Positions 38,840 through 48,146 are shown, numbered from the stretch's first letter. The stretch: 64,000 nt of DNA from Aureimonas pseudogalii (GCF_014196835.1 NZ_JACIEK010000001.1:818283-882282); one strand, 5' to 3'. Numbers and translations are program-made. The notes: generated by a model not told the origin, from the letters alone.

Positions 38840-40153
38840 TCAGACGTAGCGGTTGAGAAGGCTCTCGAGATATTCCTGGCGGCCCGAGCGGGGCTGCGGC
38901 TGCAGGCTGCGCCCGCGCGCCGCTACCTCTTCGAGCGTGTGCCGGCCATCGAGGATGGCACGATTCTCGGCCGTGTCCCAGCCCGCGTAGCGCGCCTTCA
39001 GCGGGCCTTCGAGCGCGCCATCCGTGAGCATGCGCTCGGCCGCCAGCAGCGCACGGGCGCAGGCGTCCATCGAGGCGACGTGGGCGATCACGAGATCCTG
39101 CGGGTCTATCGACTGGCGGCGGATCTTGGCGTCGAAGTTGAGCCCGCCCGTGGAGAAGCCGCCATGCTTCAGCATCTCGTGGAAGACGAGAGCCATCTCC
39201 TTCACGTCCATCGCGAACTGGTCGGTGTCCCAGCCCAGGAGATCGTCGCCGCGGTTGATGTCGAGCGAGCCGAACAGGCCGCAGGCATAGGCGAGCTTGA
39301 CCTCGTGGTCGAAGGAATGGCCGGCGAGGATGGCGTGGTTCTGCTCGAGATTGAGCTTCACGTCGTTCGTCAGGTCATACTTCTGCAGGAAGCCGAAGAC
39401 CGTTGCGGTGTCGAAATCGTACTGGTGCTTGGAGGGCTCCCGGGGCTTGGGCTCGATCAGGATCGGCCCCTCGAAGCCGATCTTGTGCTTGTAGTCGACG
39501 AGCATCGACAGGAAGCGCCCGAGCTGGTCGAGCTCGCGCCCCATGTCGGTGTTGAGCAGCGTCTCGTAGCCCTCGCGTCCGCCCCAGCACACGTAGTTCT
39601 CGCCCTTCAGGCGATGGGTCACGTCGAGCGCGGCCTTCACCTGCCCGCAGGCATAGGCGAAGACGTCGGGGTCCGGATTGGTGGCGGCGCCCGCCATGTA
39701 GCGGCGGTGCGAGAAGAGGTTGGCGGTGCCCCAGAGGAGCTTCACCTTCGAGGCCGCCATCTTCTCCTCGAAGAGTTCGCCGATCGCGTTGAGATTGTCG
39801 ATCGAGCCCTGCAGCGTCTCACCCTCGGGCGAGACGTCGGCATCGTGGAACGAGAAGAAGGGCACGTCGATGAGCCGAAACAGCTCGAACGCCACGTCGG
39901 CCTTCTCGCGCGCCCGCGTCATCGGGTCGCCGGCCTGCATCCAGGGCCGCAGGAAGGTCTCGCCGCCGAAGGGATCGCCGCCCGGCCAGGTGAAGGAATG
40001 CCAGTAGCAGGCGGCGAAGCGCAGATGGTCCTCCATCCGGCGGCCCATCACCTCGCGGTTCTTGTCGTAGAAGCGGAAGTGCAGCGGGTCGCTCGACCCC
40101 TCCCCCGCAAAGCGCGCCGCCTCGTCGAGGCCGAAGAATGGGGCCGTTGCCAT
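38840..40153 (-). CDS. xylA: Xylose isomerase
   Basis: It converts D-xylose to D-xylulose. The 437-residue protein has the class II features: [11 protein letters not shown] near the active site, the catalytic pair His103 and Asp106 in [13 protein letters not shown], metal ligands in [14 protein letters not shown] and [16 protein letters not shown], and the C-terminal [16 protein letters not shown]. It lies between the LacI regulator and chvE with a palindromic operator candidate 51 bases upstream. No xylulokinase gene is next to it. Confidence 0.96.
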   Translation of the reverse strand: MATAPFFGLDEAARFAGEGSSDPLHFRFYDKNREVMGRRMEDHLRFAACYWHSFTWPGGDPFGGETFLRPWMQAGDPMTRAREKADVAFELFRLIDVPFFSFHDADVSPEGETLQGSIDNLNAIGELFEEKMAASKVKLLWGTANLFSHRRYMAGAATNPDPDVFAYACGQVKAALDVTHRLKGENYVCWGGREGYETLLNTDMGRELDQLGRFLSMLVDYKHKIGFEGPILIEPKPREPSKHQYDFDTATVFGFLQKYDLTNDVKLNLEQNHAILAGHSFDHEVKLAYACGLFGSLDINRGDDLLGWDTDQFAMDVKEMALVFHEMLKHGGFSTGGLNFDAKIRRQSIDPQDLVIAHVASMDACARALLAAERMLTDGALEGPLKARYAGWDTAENRAILDGRHTLEEVAARGRSLQPQPRSGRQEYLESLLNRYV

Positions 40154-40203
40154 GCACGTCTCTCCCGGATCGTCACCGGTCGCCTCCTGCCGGCAACCTG
40201 TCT

Positions 40204-40219
40204 TGAGATACGTACCTCA
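40204..40219. promoter_or_regulatory. Operator candidate for the LacI regulator, xylA promoter
   Basis: Near-perfect 16-bp palindrome TGAGATACGTACCTCA (14 of 16 symmetric), with a central TACGTA, lies 51 bases upstream of xylA and directly after the lacI-type gene. The symmetry, central CG and position fit a LacI-family operator. Confidence 0.6.
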
Positions 40220-40263
40220 GAAGATCGTATGGATGCAATGGCGTCTCGCCCGAGCGTGTGTCG

Positions 40264-41313
40264 TCAGGCTTCGGGGAGGTTGTCGCGCAGGAGGATCTCG
40301 ATGCGGATGCGCTCCTGCGACTCGTCGATCCGGGTGCCGGAGAGCTGCGCGAGCGCCAGGCGCAGCGCCGAGCGCGCCTCGTGGCCAGCATCCTGCGCGA
40401 TGAGCGCATCCACCGCGCCGCGCTCGATGAGCGGGCGCGTCTCGGCGGTCAGCTCGTGGGCGACGACGCAGGCCTGCGAGCCCGCGTCTTCCAGCGCTCG
40501 CGCCAGACCGACATTGCCGGCGCCGGCACTGTAGACGGCCGCGATGCGAGGATGCGCGGCGAGGAGTTCGGCGACCGCGGCCCTTGCCCGCACGGGGTCG
40601 TCCTCGCCCTCCCATACGCCCGCGAGGCGCAGATGCGGGAAACGCTCGCCGAGCACCGCCGCGAAGCCGTCGAGACGATCGCGATGGTCGCGCAGCGCCC
40701 GCGAGCCGAGGAGCACCGCCACCTCGGCGGGCTCGGGCCCCAGGAACCGGCCGACGAGCGAGCCGGCGACGCGGCCCGCCGCCCGGTTGTCGATGCCGAC
40801 ATAGCGGCTGCGGCGCGAGCCGGGAACGTCCGAGACGAGCGTGATCACGGGCACGCCGCGCGCGGCGGCCGCGTCGATCGCGGCGGCGACGAGCGGATCG
40901 TCGAGCCCGACGGCCACCACCGCGTCGCTCAAGCCTGCGGCGGCCTCGATCGCCTCGGCGAGGCGCGTCGGGCGCAGGGTCTCGGCCGCGGCGAGCGTCA
41001 GGTCGAGGCGGCGGGCTCCGAGAAGCCGCGCGGCGCGGCTCAACTCCTCGCCGAGCCGCCGCATGAACGGGTTGCCGCCGCTCGGCAGCACGGCGGTGAC
41101 GCGATGGCGCACGCGGCGCGCGAGGTCGGCCGCCCCGGCATGGCGCTCGAAGCCGAGCGCAGCCACCGCCGCCTCGACGCGCGCGATCGTCGCGGGGCGA
41201 ACGCCGGCGCGCCGGTTCACCACGCGGTCGGCGGTGGCCAGACTCACCCCCGCGACGCGCGCGACGTCGGTCAGCGTCGGAACACCCTGCGGCGCACCCA
41301 GGCTCGCGCTCAT
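40264..41313 (-). CDS. LacI-family transcriptional regulator of the xylose locus
   Basis: ATG at 41313 gives 349 residues. The N-terminal helix-turn-helix (PTLTDVARVAGVSLATADRVVNRRAGVRPATIARVEAA in overlapping blocks, residues 13-50) is typical of LacI, followed by a periplasmic-binding-protein-like effector domain with Rossmann-type lobes. It precedes xylA and chvE on the same strand, so it probably senses a pentose and controls the palindrome at 40204-40219. The upstream frame to 41595 is not part of the gene. Confidence 0.9.
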   Translation of the reverse strand: MSASLGAPQGVPTLTDVARVAGVSLATADRVVNRRAGVRPATIARVEAAVAALGFERHAGAADLARRVRHRVTAVLPSGGNPFMRRLGEELSRAARLLGARRLDLTLAAAETLRPTRLAEAIEAAAGLSDAVVAVGLDDPLVAAAIDAAAARGVPVITLVSDVPGSRRSRYVGIDNRAAGRVAGSLVGRFLGPEPAEVAVLLGSRALRDHRDRLDGFAAVLGERFPHLRLAGVWEGEDDPVRARAAVAELLAAHPRIAAVYSAGAGNVGLARALEDAGSQACVVAHELTAETRPLIERGAVDALIAQDAGHEARSALRLALAQLSGTRIDESQERIRIEILLRDNLPEA

Positions 41314-41418
41314 GCCACGCCCCCGCGAGCCGAAGCGACGCATTGATTTCCGGCTCCCGGCCTGCGATGCCGTTTCGGGGAGGGTTGGACGCGGCCGCGT
41401 TGCGCGAAAGGACGAGAC

Positions 41419-41598
41419 ATGGAGGACGACATGGATCCGATCATGACCATCCTTCGGCTCGTGGAGGAAGAGGACGACGGCGATCGAATCGCACGACGCT
41501 TCTTCCAGATCCATCCGGAGGCCGATCGACAGGCCTTTCTCGACGCCTGCCACGTGGCGCTCGACATCATCGGCCTGAAGCCGCAGCAGCTTCACTGA
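41419..41598 (+). CDS. Small acidic hypothetical protein, 59 residues
   Basis: The ATG at 41419 follows AAAGGA by about seven bases; an in-frame ATG at 41431 has GGAGG five bases upstream and may be the true start (55 residues). The protein is acidic and helical (RLVEEEDDGDRIARRFFQIH and ALDIIGLKPQQLH as overlapping parts). It is divergent from the LacI gene. It resembles no family I recognise. Good ribosome-binding sites and clean codon use support it. Confidence 0.58.
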   Translation: MEDDMDPIMTILRLVEEEDDGDRIARRFFQIHPEADRQAFLDACHVALDIIGLKPQQLH

Positions 41599-41616
41599 TC
41601 GCAGCAGTGCGCCTCG

Positions 41617-42879
41617 TCAGGGACGCGGCGCGGCGTTGACCGGCTCGAACAGGCTCCCGCGCTCGGTCACGAGGACGATGGCGATCGAGAGGGCGCCGAG
41701 CCCGGCATAGCCGAGCGTCAGCGGCACGGCGGTGCCGTCGTAGTGCTGGCCGATGTAGAAGCCCAGCAGCGCCCCGATCACCGTGGTGACGAAGCCCTGG
41801 AACGAGGCCGCCGTGCCGGCGACGCGCCCCACCGGATCCATGGCCATGGACGAGAAATTCGACATGATGAGGCCGAAGCAGAACATCATGGCGGCCTGCA
41901 GCACCACGAAGACGGCGAGCGACTCGTGGCCGCTCCAGGCGATGGCGGCATGCAGCGCGGCGAAGGCCGTGAAGCCGAACATCGCCGTGTGCGAGACGCG
42001 GCGCATGCCGACCCGCTCGACGATGCGCGCGTTGACGAGCGAGGACACCGCGATGAAGAGCGCGATGCCCGCGAAGATCAGCGGGAAGGCCGAGCCGGTG
42101 CCGAACACCTCGACGAAGATCTGCTGCGCCGAGTTGATGAAGCCGAACAGCGCGCCGAGAATGGCGGCGGAGGCCAGCGTATAGCCGAGCGCGGCGCGGT
42201 TGGTGGCGACGATGCGGAAGGCGCCGAGCACCGAGGCGACCGAGATCGGCGTGCGGCGCTCGGGCGGCAGCGTCTCGGGCAGGCGGGCGAGCGACCAGAT
42301 CGCGACCGCGAAGCCGAAGAGGCCGAGCACCAGGAAGATCCACTCCCAGGGCGCCAGGAGCACGATGGCCTGCCCGACGCTCGGCGCGATCACCGGCACC
42401 GCGATGAAGACGATGAAGGCGAAGGACATGACGCGCGCCATGTGGCGGCCGGAATAGCAGTCGCGCACGATCGAGACGGCGAGCACCCGCGTCGCGGCCG
42501 AGCCGATGCCCTGCACCACGCGTGCCCAGATCATCTGATCCAGCGAGGTCGCGAATGCCGCCGCGCCGCTCGCGAGAACGTAGACGACGAGCCCGAAGAG
42601 CAGCACCGGGCGGCGGCCGAAGCGGTCGGACAGTGGCCCGTAGAAGAGTTGCGCGACGCCGAAGCCGAGAAGATAGGAGGTGATGACGAGCTGGCGCTGG
42701 TTCTCCTCGACCACGCCGAGCGCGTCGCCGATCTGCGGCAGCGCCGGCAGCATGGCGTCGATCGCCAGCGCGTTGATCGCCATCAAGGCCGCGACGAAGC
42801 CGACGAATTCGCGAAAGCCCATGCCGGGGTGCGGCACGCGGCGCGGCTCGACATCCGCGGTCTCGACGAGGTTCGTCAT
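41617..42879 (-). CDS. Bcr/CflA-type multidrug MFS exporter
   Basis: From ATG 42879 the 420-residue protein has 12 predicted helices. The Bcr/CflA signature is clear: ALAIDAMLPALPQIGDALG in helix 1, then the MFS loop GPLSDRFGRRP, and LGFINSAQQIF. Such proton-drug antiporters export bicyclomycin, chloramphenicol or sulfonamides, among others; the natural substrate is unknown. It is convergent with the 59-residue ORF and alone in its unit. The start at 42921 is less likely. Confidence 0.9.
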   Translation of the reverse strand: MTNLVETADVEPRRVPHPGMGFREFVGFVAALMAINALAIDAMLPALPQIGDALGVVEENQRQLVITSYLLGFGVAQLFYGPLSDRFGRRPVLLFGLVVYVLASGAAAFATSLDQMIWARVVQGIGSAATRVLAVSIVRDCYSGRHMARVMSFAFIVFIAVPVIAPSVGQAIVLLAPWEWIFLVLGLFGFAVAIWSLARLPETLPPERRTPISVASVLGAFRIVATNRAALGYTLASAAILGALFGFINSAQQIFVEVFGTGSAFPLIFAGIALFIAVSSLVNARIVERVGMRRVSHTAMFGFTAFAALHAAIAWSGHESLAVFVVLQAAMMFCFGLIMSNFSSMAMDPVGRVAGTAASFQGFVTTVIGALLGFYIGQHYDGTAVPLTLGYAGLGALSIAIVLVTERGSLFEPVNAAPRP

Positions 42880-43178
42880 CGCAACGCCATCCCATGATCG
42901 GACGATCGGAGTTCCGACCATGGCGGGGGCATGTCATGGCGCCGACCCCGATGGCAAGCCTCGCGAATCGATCTTTCCCCGTCCCGGCTCTCCGTTCCGC
43001 CCGGCGCAGCGCGCGCCCGGCGCCTCGTGGAAATGCCGGAATGGGGCGAGTGGAGCGTCATCGTGTCCCGGCGATCCGCCCTTTTCGGCGGCGAGGCCCA
43101 GCTCCAGATCCTGCTCTGGATTCCCCACCCGAGACAGCGAATGCACGGTCGACTTCCTTTCGCGCCCCGTGAGCCCCG
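42880..43178. other. Gap upstream of the MFS and HNH genes
   Basis: This 299-base stretch has no firm gene. A short plus-strand frame (about 43033-43182, starting MPEWGEWSVIVSRRSALFGG) has a plausible Trp/Arg-rich product but no ribosome-binding site of note, and an antisense frame competes. Promoters for the two divergent genes are expected here. Confidence 0.3.
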
Positions 43179-43523
43179 ATGACGTCGCGGCGGCGACGAC
43201 GGGTGGCAGGCCGGCGCGACGACGGGCCTCCCGCCCCCGGCGCGGCCGAGGCGGCGTCGGCGACGTGCTGGTTGTGCGCGCGGCCTCTGGGTGCGCGGAT
43301 CGAATGGCATCATGCCGTGCCGAAGAGCCGGGGCGGGCGGATCGTGGTGCCCGTGCACCCGATCTGCCACCGCACGCTGCACGCCGCGCTGTCGAACGCC
43401 GAGCTGGCGCGGCTCGAGCGCGAGGGCACGCCGCTCGCGCAGACCCCGCAGATCGAGCGGTTCCTGCGCTGGATCGCCGACAAGCCGCCCGACTTCCACG
43501 CGCCGACCCGCAGCGCGCGCTGA
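43179..43523 (+). CDS. HNH endonuclease-like zinc protein
   Basis: The 114-residue protein has an Arg-rich start and a compact HNH fold: Cys30-x2-Cys33, then WHHAVPKSRGG with His44/His45, then HPICHRTLHAAL with His60, Cys63 and His64 or His68. This is the beta-beta-alpha-metal nuclease pattern. Stand-alone HNH proteins of this size are common in Rhizobiales chromosomes and mostly uncharacterised. It lies alone between the MFS gene and the convergent GGDEF-EAL gene. Confidence 0.78.
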   Translation: MTSRRRRRVAGRRDDGPPAPGAAEAASATCWLCARPLGARIEWHHAVPKSRGGRIVVPVHPICHRTLHAALSNAELARLEREGTPLAQTPQIERFLRWIADKPPDFHAPTRSAR

Positions 43524-43526
43524 CGA

Positions 43527-43547
43527 CGCGAGACCCACCATCTCGCG
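43527..43547. terminator. Hairpin between convergent HNH and GGDEF-EAL genes
   Basis: Perfect 7-bp stem CGCGAGA/TCTCGCG with a 7-base loop sits right after the HNH stop. No T run; probable bidirectional terminator. Confidence 0.5.
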
Positions 43548-43575
43548 GCGCTTCGTTCGGTGAAGGCGAGCCCGG

Positions 43576-45945
43576 TCAGGCCGCGCCGGCGACGTGCCGC
43601 CAGGGGTCGTCGACGCCGGCGCAGAGCCGTCCGGGCCGCCCGATGAGATAGCCCTGGACGGCGTCGCAGCCGAGCGAGCGCAGCAGCGCCAGTTCCTCGT
43701 CGGTCTCCACCCCTTCCGCGAGCGTCGGGATCTCCAGCATCTTGCCCATCTGGGTGATCGCCGTGAGCACGGCCATGCAGTGGCGATCGGTGGCCGCGGC
43801 CATGACGAAGCTGCGGTCGATCTTGATCCGGTCGAGCGGGAAGTCGCGCAGATGCGCGAGCGAGGAATAGCCGGTGCCGAAATCGTCCATGGCGATCTTC
43901 ACGCCGAGGGTCCGAAGGTCGCGCAGCACGCGGGCGACCTCGGTTCCGTCCTCCACCATCGCCGTCTCCGTCAGCTCGATCTCGAGCCGGCTCGGCGCCA
44001 GTCCGCTCTGCGCCAGCGCATTCGTGACATGCGAGAGAAACAGCGGCGAGCGCAGCTGGACCGGCGAGACGTTCACCGCGACATGGCGATGCACGGCCCA
44101 TGTCGCGGCCTCCCGGCATGCGGTCTCCAGTACCCACTTGCCGATGAGCACGATCTGGCCCGTTTCCTCCGAGAGCGGAATGAAGGCCGGCGGCGGCACG
44201 AGGCCGCGCGTCGGGTGCTCCCAGCGGATGAGCGCCTCGAAGCCGATGATCCTGTCGTCGGGAAGCGAGAGGAAGGGCTGGTAGGCGAGATGGAACTCGG
44301 CCCTCTCCAGCGCCCGCTCGAGATCGGCCTCGAGCGTCTGGCGGCTCGCCGCGGCCTCGAGCATGCCGGCGCGGTAGCGTGAGACGCGGCCGCGGCCGTT
44401 GCGCTTGGCTTCGTAGAGCGCGATGTCCGCCCGCTTCATCATCTCGACGGGATCGCAGGCGTCGTGGCTGCCGCACAGACCGATGCTGCAGCCGATGGAG
44501 ATGCGGATGTCCTCGATGAGGAACGGTTCGGCGAGGGCCCCGACGATCGCCTCGGCGAGCGCCGTCGCGGCGTCGAGATCGCAGGGCACGATGAGCGCGA
44601 TCTCGTCGCCGCCCATGCGGGCGCAGAAGGCCTCGCTCCCGGCGACGGCGCGGATCCGGCTCGCGACCTCGACGAGGAGGAGGTCGCCGACGCCGTGGCC
44701 GTGACTGTCGTTGACCGACTTGAAGCGATCGAGATCGAGGAGAAGCAGGCTGAACCGCACGCCGGGTTCGACCGCCTCGGCCATGCGCAGCGACAGGGCG
44801 TGGCGGTTGGCGAGCCCGGTGAGCGAATCATGGAAGGCCAGATGCGCGATGCGATCCTGGGCGGTGCGGTCGCTGGTGACGTCGTCGAAGGTGAGAACGG
44901 CGCCGCCGCCGGGAACGGGGCGAACCTCGATGTCGAGGATGCGACCGTCGGGCATCGGCCAATCGCCCCGGGTGCCCGCGCCCGGCGACACCCCCTCGCC
45001 GATGCCGTGCGCGATGGCGACGCGCTGCCCGTCGGCCCAGCCCTGGATCGCGCAGACGAGGCGCAGCAGCGCCTCGAAGGGCATGGTGCGGGTGATCTGC
45101 TCCGGCAGGAGGCCGAACATCTCGAGATAGCGGTCGTTGTAGAGCCCGACCTTGCGATGGGCGTCGATGAACAATAGCCCGTTCGACATGTTGTGCAGCG
45201 CCGTCGACAGGATCGTCGAATGGGCGCGCTCCTGCGCCTCGAACCGCTTGGCGGCGAGAACCGTGAGGAACGCGCCGAGGAAGATCACGATCGCCCCGGC
45301 GGCGGTGAAGATGCTGAGCGTGATCGTGTCGCTCTTGCCGCTCTCGAACCCGGGAAGCTGGACGAAGCTCGTACCCGAGATCGCCGTGAAATGCGCCCCG
45401 CAGACGCCGAGGGTGAAGAGCGCCGAGGTCGCGAGGTTCGACCTCGACGCGAGGCGCAGGCCCCGGGCCAGAGCCAGCGCGCTCGCGCCGACGAGGCAGG
45501 CCGCGAGGCTCGCGGCGGGCGAGTACACCTGGAGGCAGCCGTCGATGGCCTTCATGCCGGTGTAGTGCATGGCGCCGACGCCGAGGCCCGCCGCCGCGCC
45601 GAACGTCACCGCGAGCGCGCGGGACCGGACGAGCGCCGAGAGGGTGAGCGGCAATCCCACCGCGAGAATGCCGAGCATCGCCGACCAGGCCGTGCCGAGC
45701 ACCCCGTAGGAGAGGATGATGTCGGTCCGGTAGCCGAGCATGGCGATGAAATGCGTCGTCCACACGCCGAGGCCGGCGACCACCGCGATGCTTCCGAGCC
45801 ACCACCGGCGGGACGGCGGCGCGGCGCATTCGGACTGCGCGATGAGAACCGACAGGAGCCACCCCGCGACGACGCAGATGACGAGCGCGGTGGCGACGAA
45901 GCCGAGGGAGTGTTGCGAGGCGAGGGAGAGAAGCGTCGAGGTCAT
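43576..45945 (-). CDS. MHYT-PAS-GGDEF-EAL cyclic-di-GMP signalling protein
   Basis: ATG at 45945 has AAGGTGG five bases upstream and gives 789 residues. The N-terminal MHYT domain has seven membrane helices with the paired histidine motifs THFIAMLGY, AMHYTGM and AHFTAIS, proposed to sense oxygen, CO or NO through a metal. A PAS domain (about 265-370) follows. The GGDEF domain reads MGGDEI, keeping the catalytic GGDE but with Ile for Phe, and has no RxxD inhibitory site. The EAL domain has GFEALIRWEHP, VNVSPVQ, IELTET and DDFGTGYSS, so phosphodiesterase activity is likely. It would couple an envelope signal to c-di-GMP levels. Confidence 0.92.
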   Translation of the reverse strand: MTSTLLSLASQHSLGFVATALVICVVAGWLLSVLIAQSECAAPPSRRWWLGSIAVVAGLGVWTTHFIAMLGYRTDIILSYGVLGTAWSAMLGILAVGLPLTLSALVRSRALAVTFGAAAGLGVGAMHYTGMKAIDGCLQVYSPAASLAACLVGASALALARGLRLASRSNLATSALFTLGVCGAHFTAISGTSFVQLPGFESGKSDTITLSIFTAAGAIVIFLGAFLTVLAAKRFEAQERAHSTILSTALHNMSNGLLFIDAHRKVGLYNDRYLEMFGLLPEQITRTMPFEALLRLVCAIQGWADGQRVAIAHGIGEGVSPGAGTRGDWPMPDGRILDIEVRPVPGGGAVLTFDDVTSDRTAQDRIAHLAFHDSLTGLANRHALSLRMAEAVEPGVRFSLLLLDLDRFKSVNDSHGHGVGDLLLVEVASRIRAVAGSEAFCARMGGDEIALIVPCDLDAATALAEAIVGALAEPFLIEDIRISIGCSIGLCGSHDACDPVEMMKRADIALYEAKRNGRGRVSRYRAGMLEAAASRQTLEADLERALERAEFHLAYQPFLSLPDDRIIGFEALIRWEHPTRGLVPPPAFIPLSEETGQIVLIGKWVLETACREAATWAVHRHVAVNVSPVQLRSPLFLSHVTNALAQSGLAPSRLEIELTETAMVEDGTEVARVLRDLRTLGVKIAMDDFGTGYSSLAHLRDFPLDRIKIDRSFVMAAATDRHCMAVLTAITQMGKMLEIPTLAEGVETDEELALLRSLGCDAVQGYLIGRPGRLCAGVDDPWRHVAGAA

Positions 45946-46170
45946 AAGGCCACCTTGCCGAAAAGCTGTGACCGATCGGCGAACGCGAATGGTGAACCAA
46001 TCGATCGCCGCCGACATGCTGGCCGCGCGATCCGCGCGGATCGTCGCGGGGGGCCGGCCGGGCCGAGGCGGCGGGGTGGCGGCCGGATATCTGTGGATCG
46101 CCGCGAGGTGCCTCGCGCCGGCGCGACGCCGCGAGGCATCATGGCGCCAGCGAATCGAAAGGACCGACCG

Positions 46171-46362
46171 ATGGGCGAGGCTGCACGCACCACCCCCCCG
46201 ACACTGGAACTCGAAGCGGCGGTCGACCGGGCGATCGAACGGGCGGGCGGCGACGTGCGCCATGCCATCCGCATGCTGGCGATCCGCCAGCACGAACTGG
46301 AGACGAAGCTGGCGACCACGGTGAGCGCGGGCTATATCCGCCGAAGCCCGATCGCCGGCTGA
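46171..46362 (+). CDS. Small hypothetical protein, 63 residues
   Basis: ATG at 46171 has AAAGGA seven bases upstream. The protein is helical and starts MGEAARTTPPTLELEAAV, then a DVRHAIRMLAIRQHELE segment and a basic end. An ATG ten codons upstream (46141) is possible. No family was recognised. It is divergent from the GGDEF-EAL gene and 41 bases upstream of the luciferase-like gene, possibly in the same transcript. Confidence 0.6.
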   Translation: MGEAARTTPPTLELEAAVDRAIERAGGDVRHAIRMLAIRQHELETKLATTVSAGYIRRSPIAG

Positions 46363-46403
46363 CGGCGCGGGCCGGGCGGCCGCGCGGCATGACGGAGGTC
46401 TCG

Positions 46404-47441
46404 ATGCCCCAGACGATCGAACTCGGGCTCGACACGTTCGGCGACGTGACGAGAGGCCCCGAGGGAGCGCCGCTGACGCATGCCGCGGTGCTGCGCGACG
46501 TCGTCGCCGAGGGCGTCCTCGCCGACGAGCTCGGCGTCGACTTCATCGGCATCGGCGAACACCACCGCGAGGATTTCGCGGTGTCGGCGCCCGAAGTGCT
46601 GCTCGCCGCCATCGCCGCGCGCACCCGCCGCATCCGCCTCGGTTCGGCGGTGACGGTGCTCAGCTCCGACGATCCGGTGCGCGTTTTCCAGCGCTTCGCG
46701 ACGCTCGACGCGGTGTCGGAAGGGCGCGCCGAGGTGATCCTCGGACGCGGCTCCTTCACCGAGTCCTTCCCCCTCTTCGGCTTCGAGCTGTCGCAATACG
46801 AAGCGCTGTTCGAGGACAAGCTCGATCTCTTCTCGGCGCTGATCCGCGAGGATGCCGTGACCTGGCAGGGCACGACGCGGCCGCCGCTGCGCGACCAGCG
46901 CGTGTTTCCCCCGATCGAGCGGGGCCGGCTGAAGACCTGGATCGGCGTCGGCGGCAGTCCGGAATCGGTGGTGCGCGCGGCGCGCTACGACCTGCCGATG
47001 ATGCTGGCGATCATCGGCGGCGACCCCCCGCGCTTCCGCCCCTATGCCGATCTCTACCGCCGCGCCTTCGCGCAGCTCGATCGTCCCGTGCAGCCGATCG
47101 GCGTCCACTCGCCCGGCTATGTCGGCGAAAGCGACGCGGCGGCACGCGAGGATCTCTGGCCCGACTACCGGCAGATGCGCGACCGCATCGGCGCCGAGCG
47201 CGGCTGGCCGCCGATGACGCGCGAGGAGTTCGACCGCGAGGCCGACGCCGGCTCGCTCTATGTCGGCTCGCCCGAGACGGTGGCGCGCCGCATCGCCTCG
47301 ACCGCCAGGACCCTCGGTCTGTCGCGCTTCGACCTGAAATACAGCGCCGGTCCCCTGCCCCACGAAAAGCTGATGCGCTGCATCGAGCTCTACGCCACGA
47401 AGGTGATGCCGCGGGTGCGCGAGATCCTCGCCGAGAGCTGA
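46404..47441 (+). CDS. LLM-class flavin-dependent monooxygenase
   Basis: ATG at 46404 is chosen because GGAGG lies five bases upstream; ATG at 46389 adds five residues. The 345-residue TIM-barrel protein shows the luciferase-like pattern: LGVDFIGIGEHHREDF, IRLGSAVTVLSSDDPVRV, VILGRGSFTESFPLFG and a C-terminal VGSPETVARRIA. These enzymes use reduced FMN to oxidise many substrates; the substrate is unknown. It is distinct from SsuD at 58-59 kb, which belongs to another branch of the superfamily. Confidence 0.85.
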   Translation: MPQTIELGLDTFGDVTRGPEGAPLTHAAVLRDVVAEGVLADELGVDFIGIGEHHREDFAVSAPEVLLAAIAARTRRIRLGSAVTVLSSDDPVRVFQRFATLDAVSEGRAEVILGRGSFTESFPLFGFELSQYEALFEDKLDLFSALIREDAVTWQGTTRPPLRDQRVFPPIERGRLKTWIGVGGSPESVVRAARYDLPMMLAIIGGDPPRFRPYADLYRRAFAQLDRPVQPIGVHSPGYVGESDAAAREDLWPDYRQMRDRIGAERGWPPMTREEFDREADAGSLYVGSPETVARRIASTARTLGLSRFDLKYSAGPLPHEKLMRCIELYATKVMPRVREILAES

Positions 47442-47468
47442 GCGCGACGACCGCTGGATGGCGCCGTC

Positions 47469-48146
47469 TCAGATCAGCCGGTAGCCGATGCCCGGCTCCG
47501 TGACGATCAGGCGGGGGGCGGCGGGATCGCGCTCCAGCTTGGCCCGCAGGTGCCCGACATAGACGCGCAGATATTGCGTATCGTGCTCGTTGGCCGGGCC
47601 CCAGACGCCGCGCAGCAACTGGCGATGCGTCATCACCGTGCCGGCGTGGCGGAACAGCATCTCGAGCAGCGCGAACTCGCGTTTCGTCAGCCGGATCTCC
47701 TCCTCGCCCCGGTGCACCCGGTGCGCCTCGCTGTCGAGCGTCACCTCGCCCGAGCGGAACGACGTGTCGCGCGAGGAGCGCGAGCGATGGCGCAGCGCCG
47801 CGCGGATTCGCGCCATCAGCTCGCCGACGCCGAAGGGCTTGTTGACGAAGTCGTCGGCGCCGAGATCGAGCGCATGCACCTTCTCGGCCTCGCGATCGCG
47901 CGCCGAAAGCACGACGATCGGTACGTCCGAGACGCGGCGCAGCCGCTCGATCACCACCTTGCCGTCGATGTCGGGCAGGCCGAGATCGAGAACGAGGATG
48001 TCGGGCCGGCGCTCGCTCGCCAGCGCGAGTGCCTCCTCGCCCGTCGTCGCCTGCACCACGTCGTATCCCTCGGCCGCCAGCGACGGGCGCAGGAAGCGGT
48101 GGATCGCCGGCTCGTCGTCGACCACCAGCACGAGGGCGCACGTCAT
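47469..48146 (-). CDS. kdpE: Two-component response regulator KdpE
   Basis: KdpE is phosphorylated by KdpD and activates kdpFABC. The 225-residue OmpR-family protein has the receiver acidic pair Asp10/Asp11, phosphoacceptor Asp54 in LVLDLGLPD, and Lys103 in NKPFG, then a winged-helix DNA-binding domain with HRQLLRGVWG and VGHLRAKLE. Its ATG overlaps the TGA of kdpD (ATGA), so the two are translationally coupled. It is the last gene of the kdp operon. Confidence 0.96.
   Translation of the reverse strand: MTCALVLVVDDEPAIHRFLRPSLAAEGYDVVQATTGEEALALASERRPDILVLDLGLPDIDGKVVIERLRRVSDVPIVVLSARDREAEKVHALDLGADDFVNKPFGVGELMARIRAALRHRSRSSRDTSFRSGEVTLDSEAHRVHRGEEEIRLTKREFALLEMLFRHAGTVMTHRQLLRGVWGPANEHDTQYLRVYVGHLRAKLERDPAAPRLIVTEPGIGYRLI

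Noticed and set aside
42931-43182. 83-codon plus-strand frame upstream of the HNH gene
   Set aside because: No convincing ribosome-binding site and a competing antisense frame; the composition of its first half is shadow-like. Kept only as a note in the gap entry.
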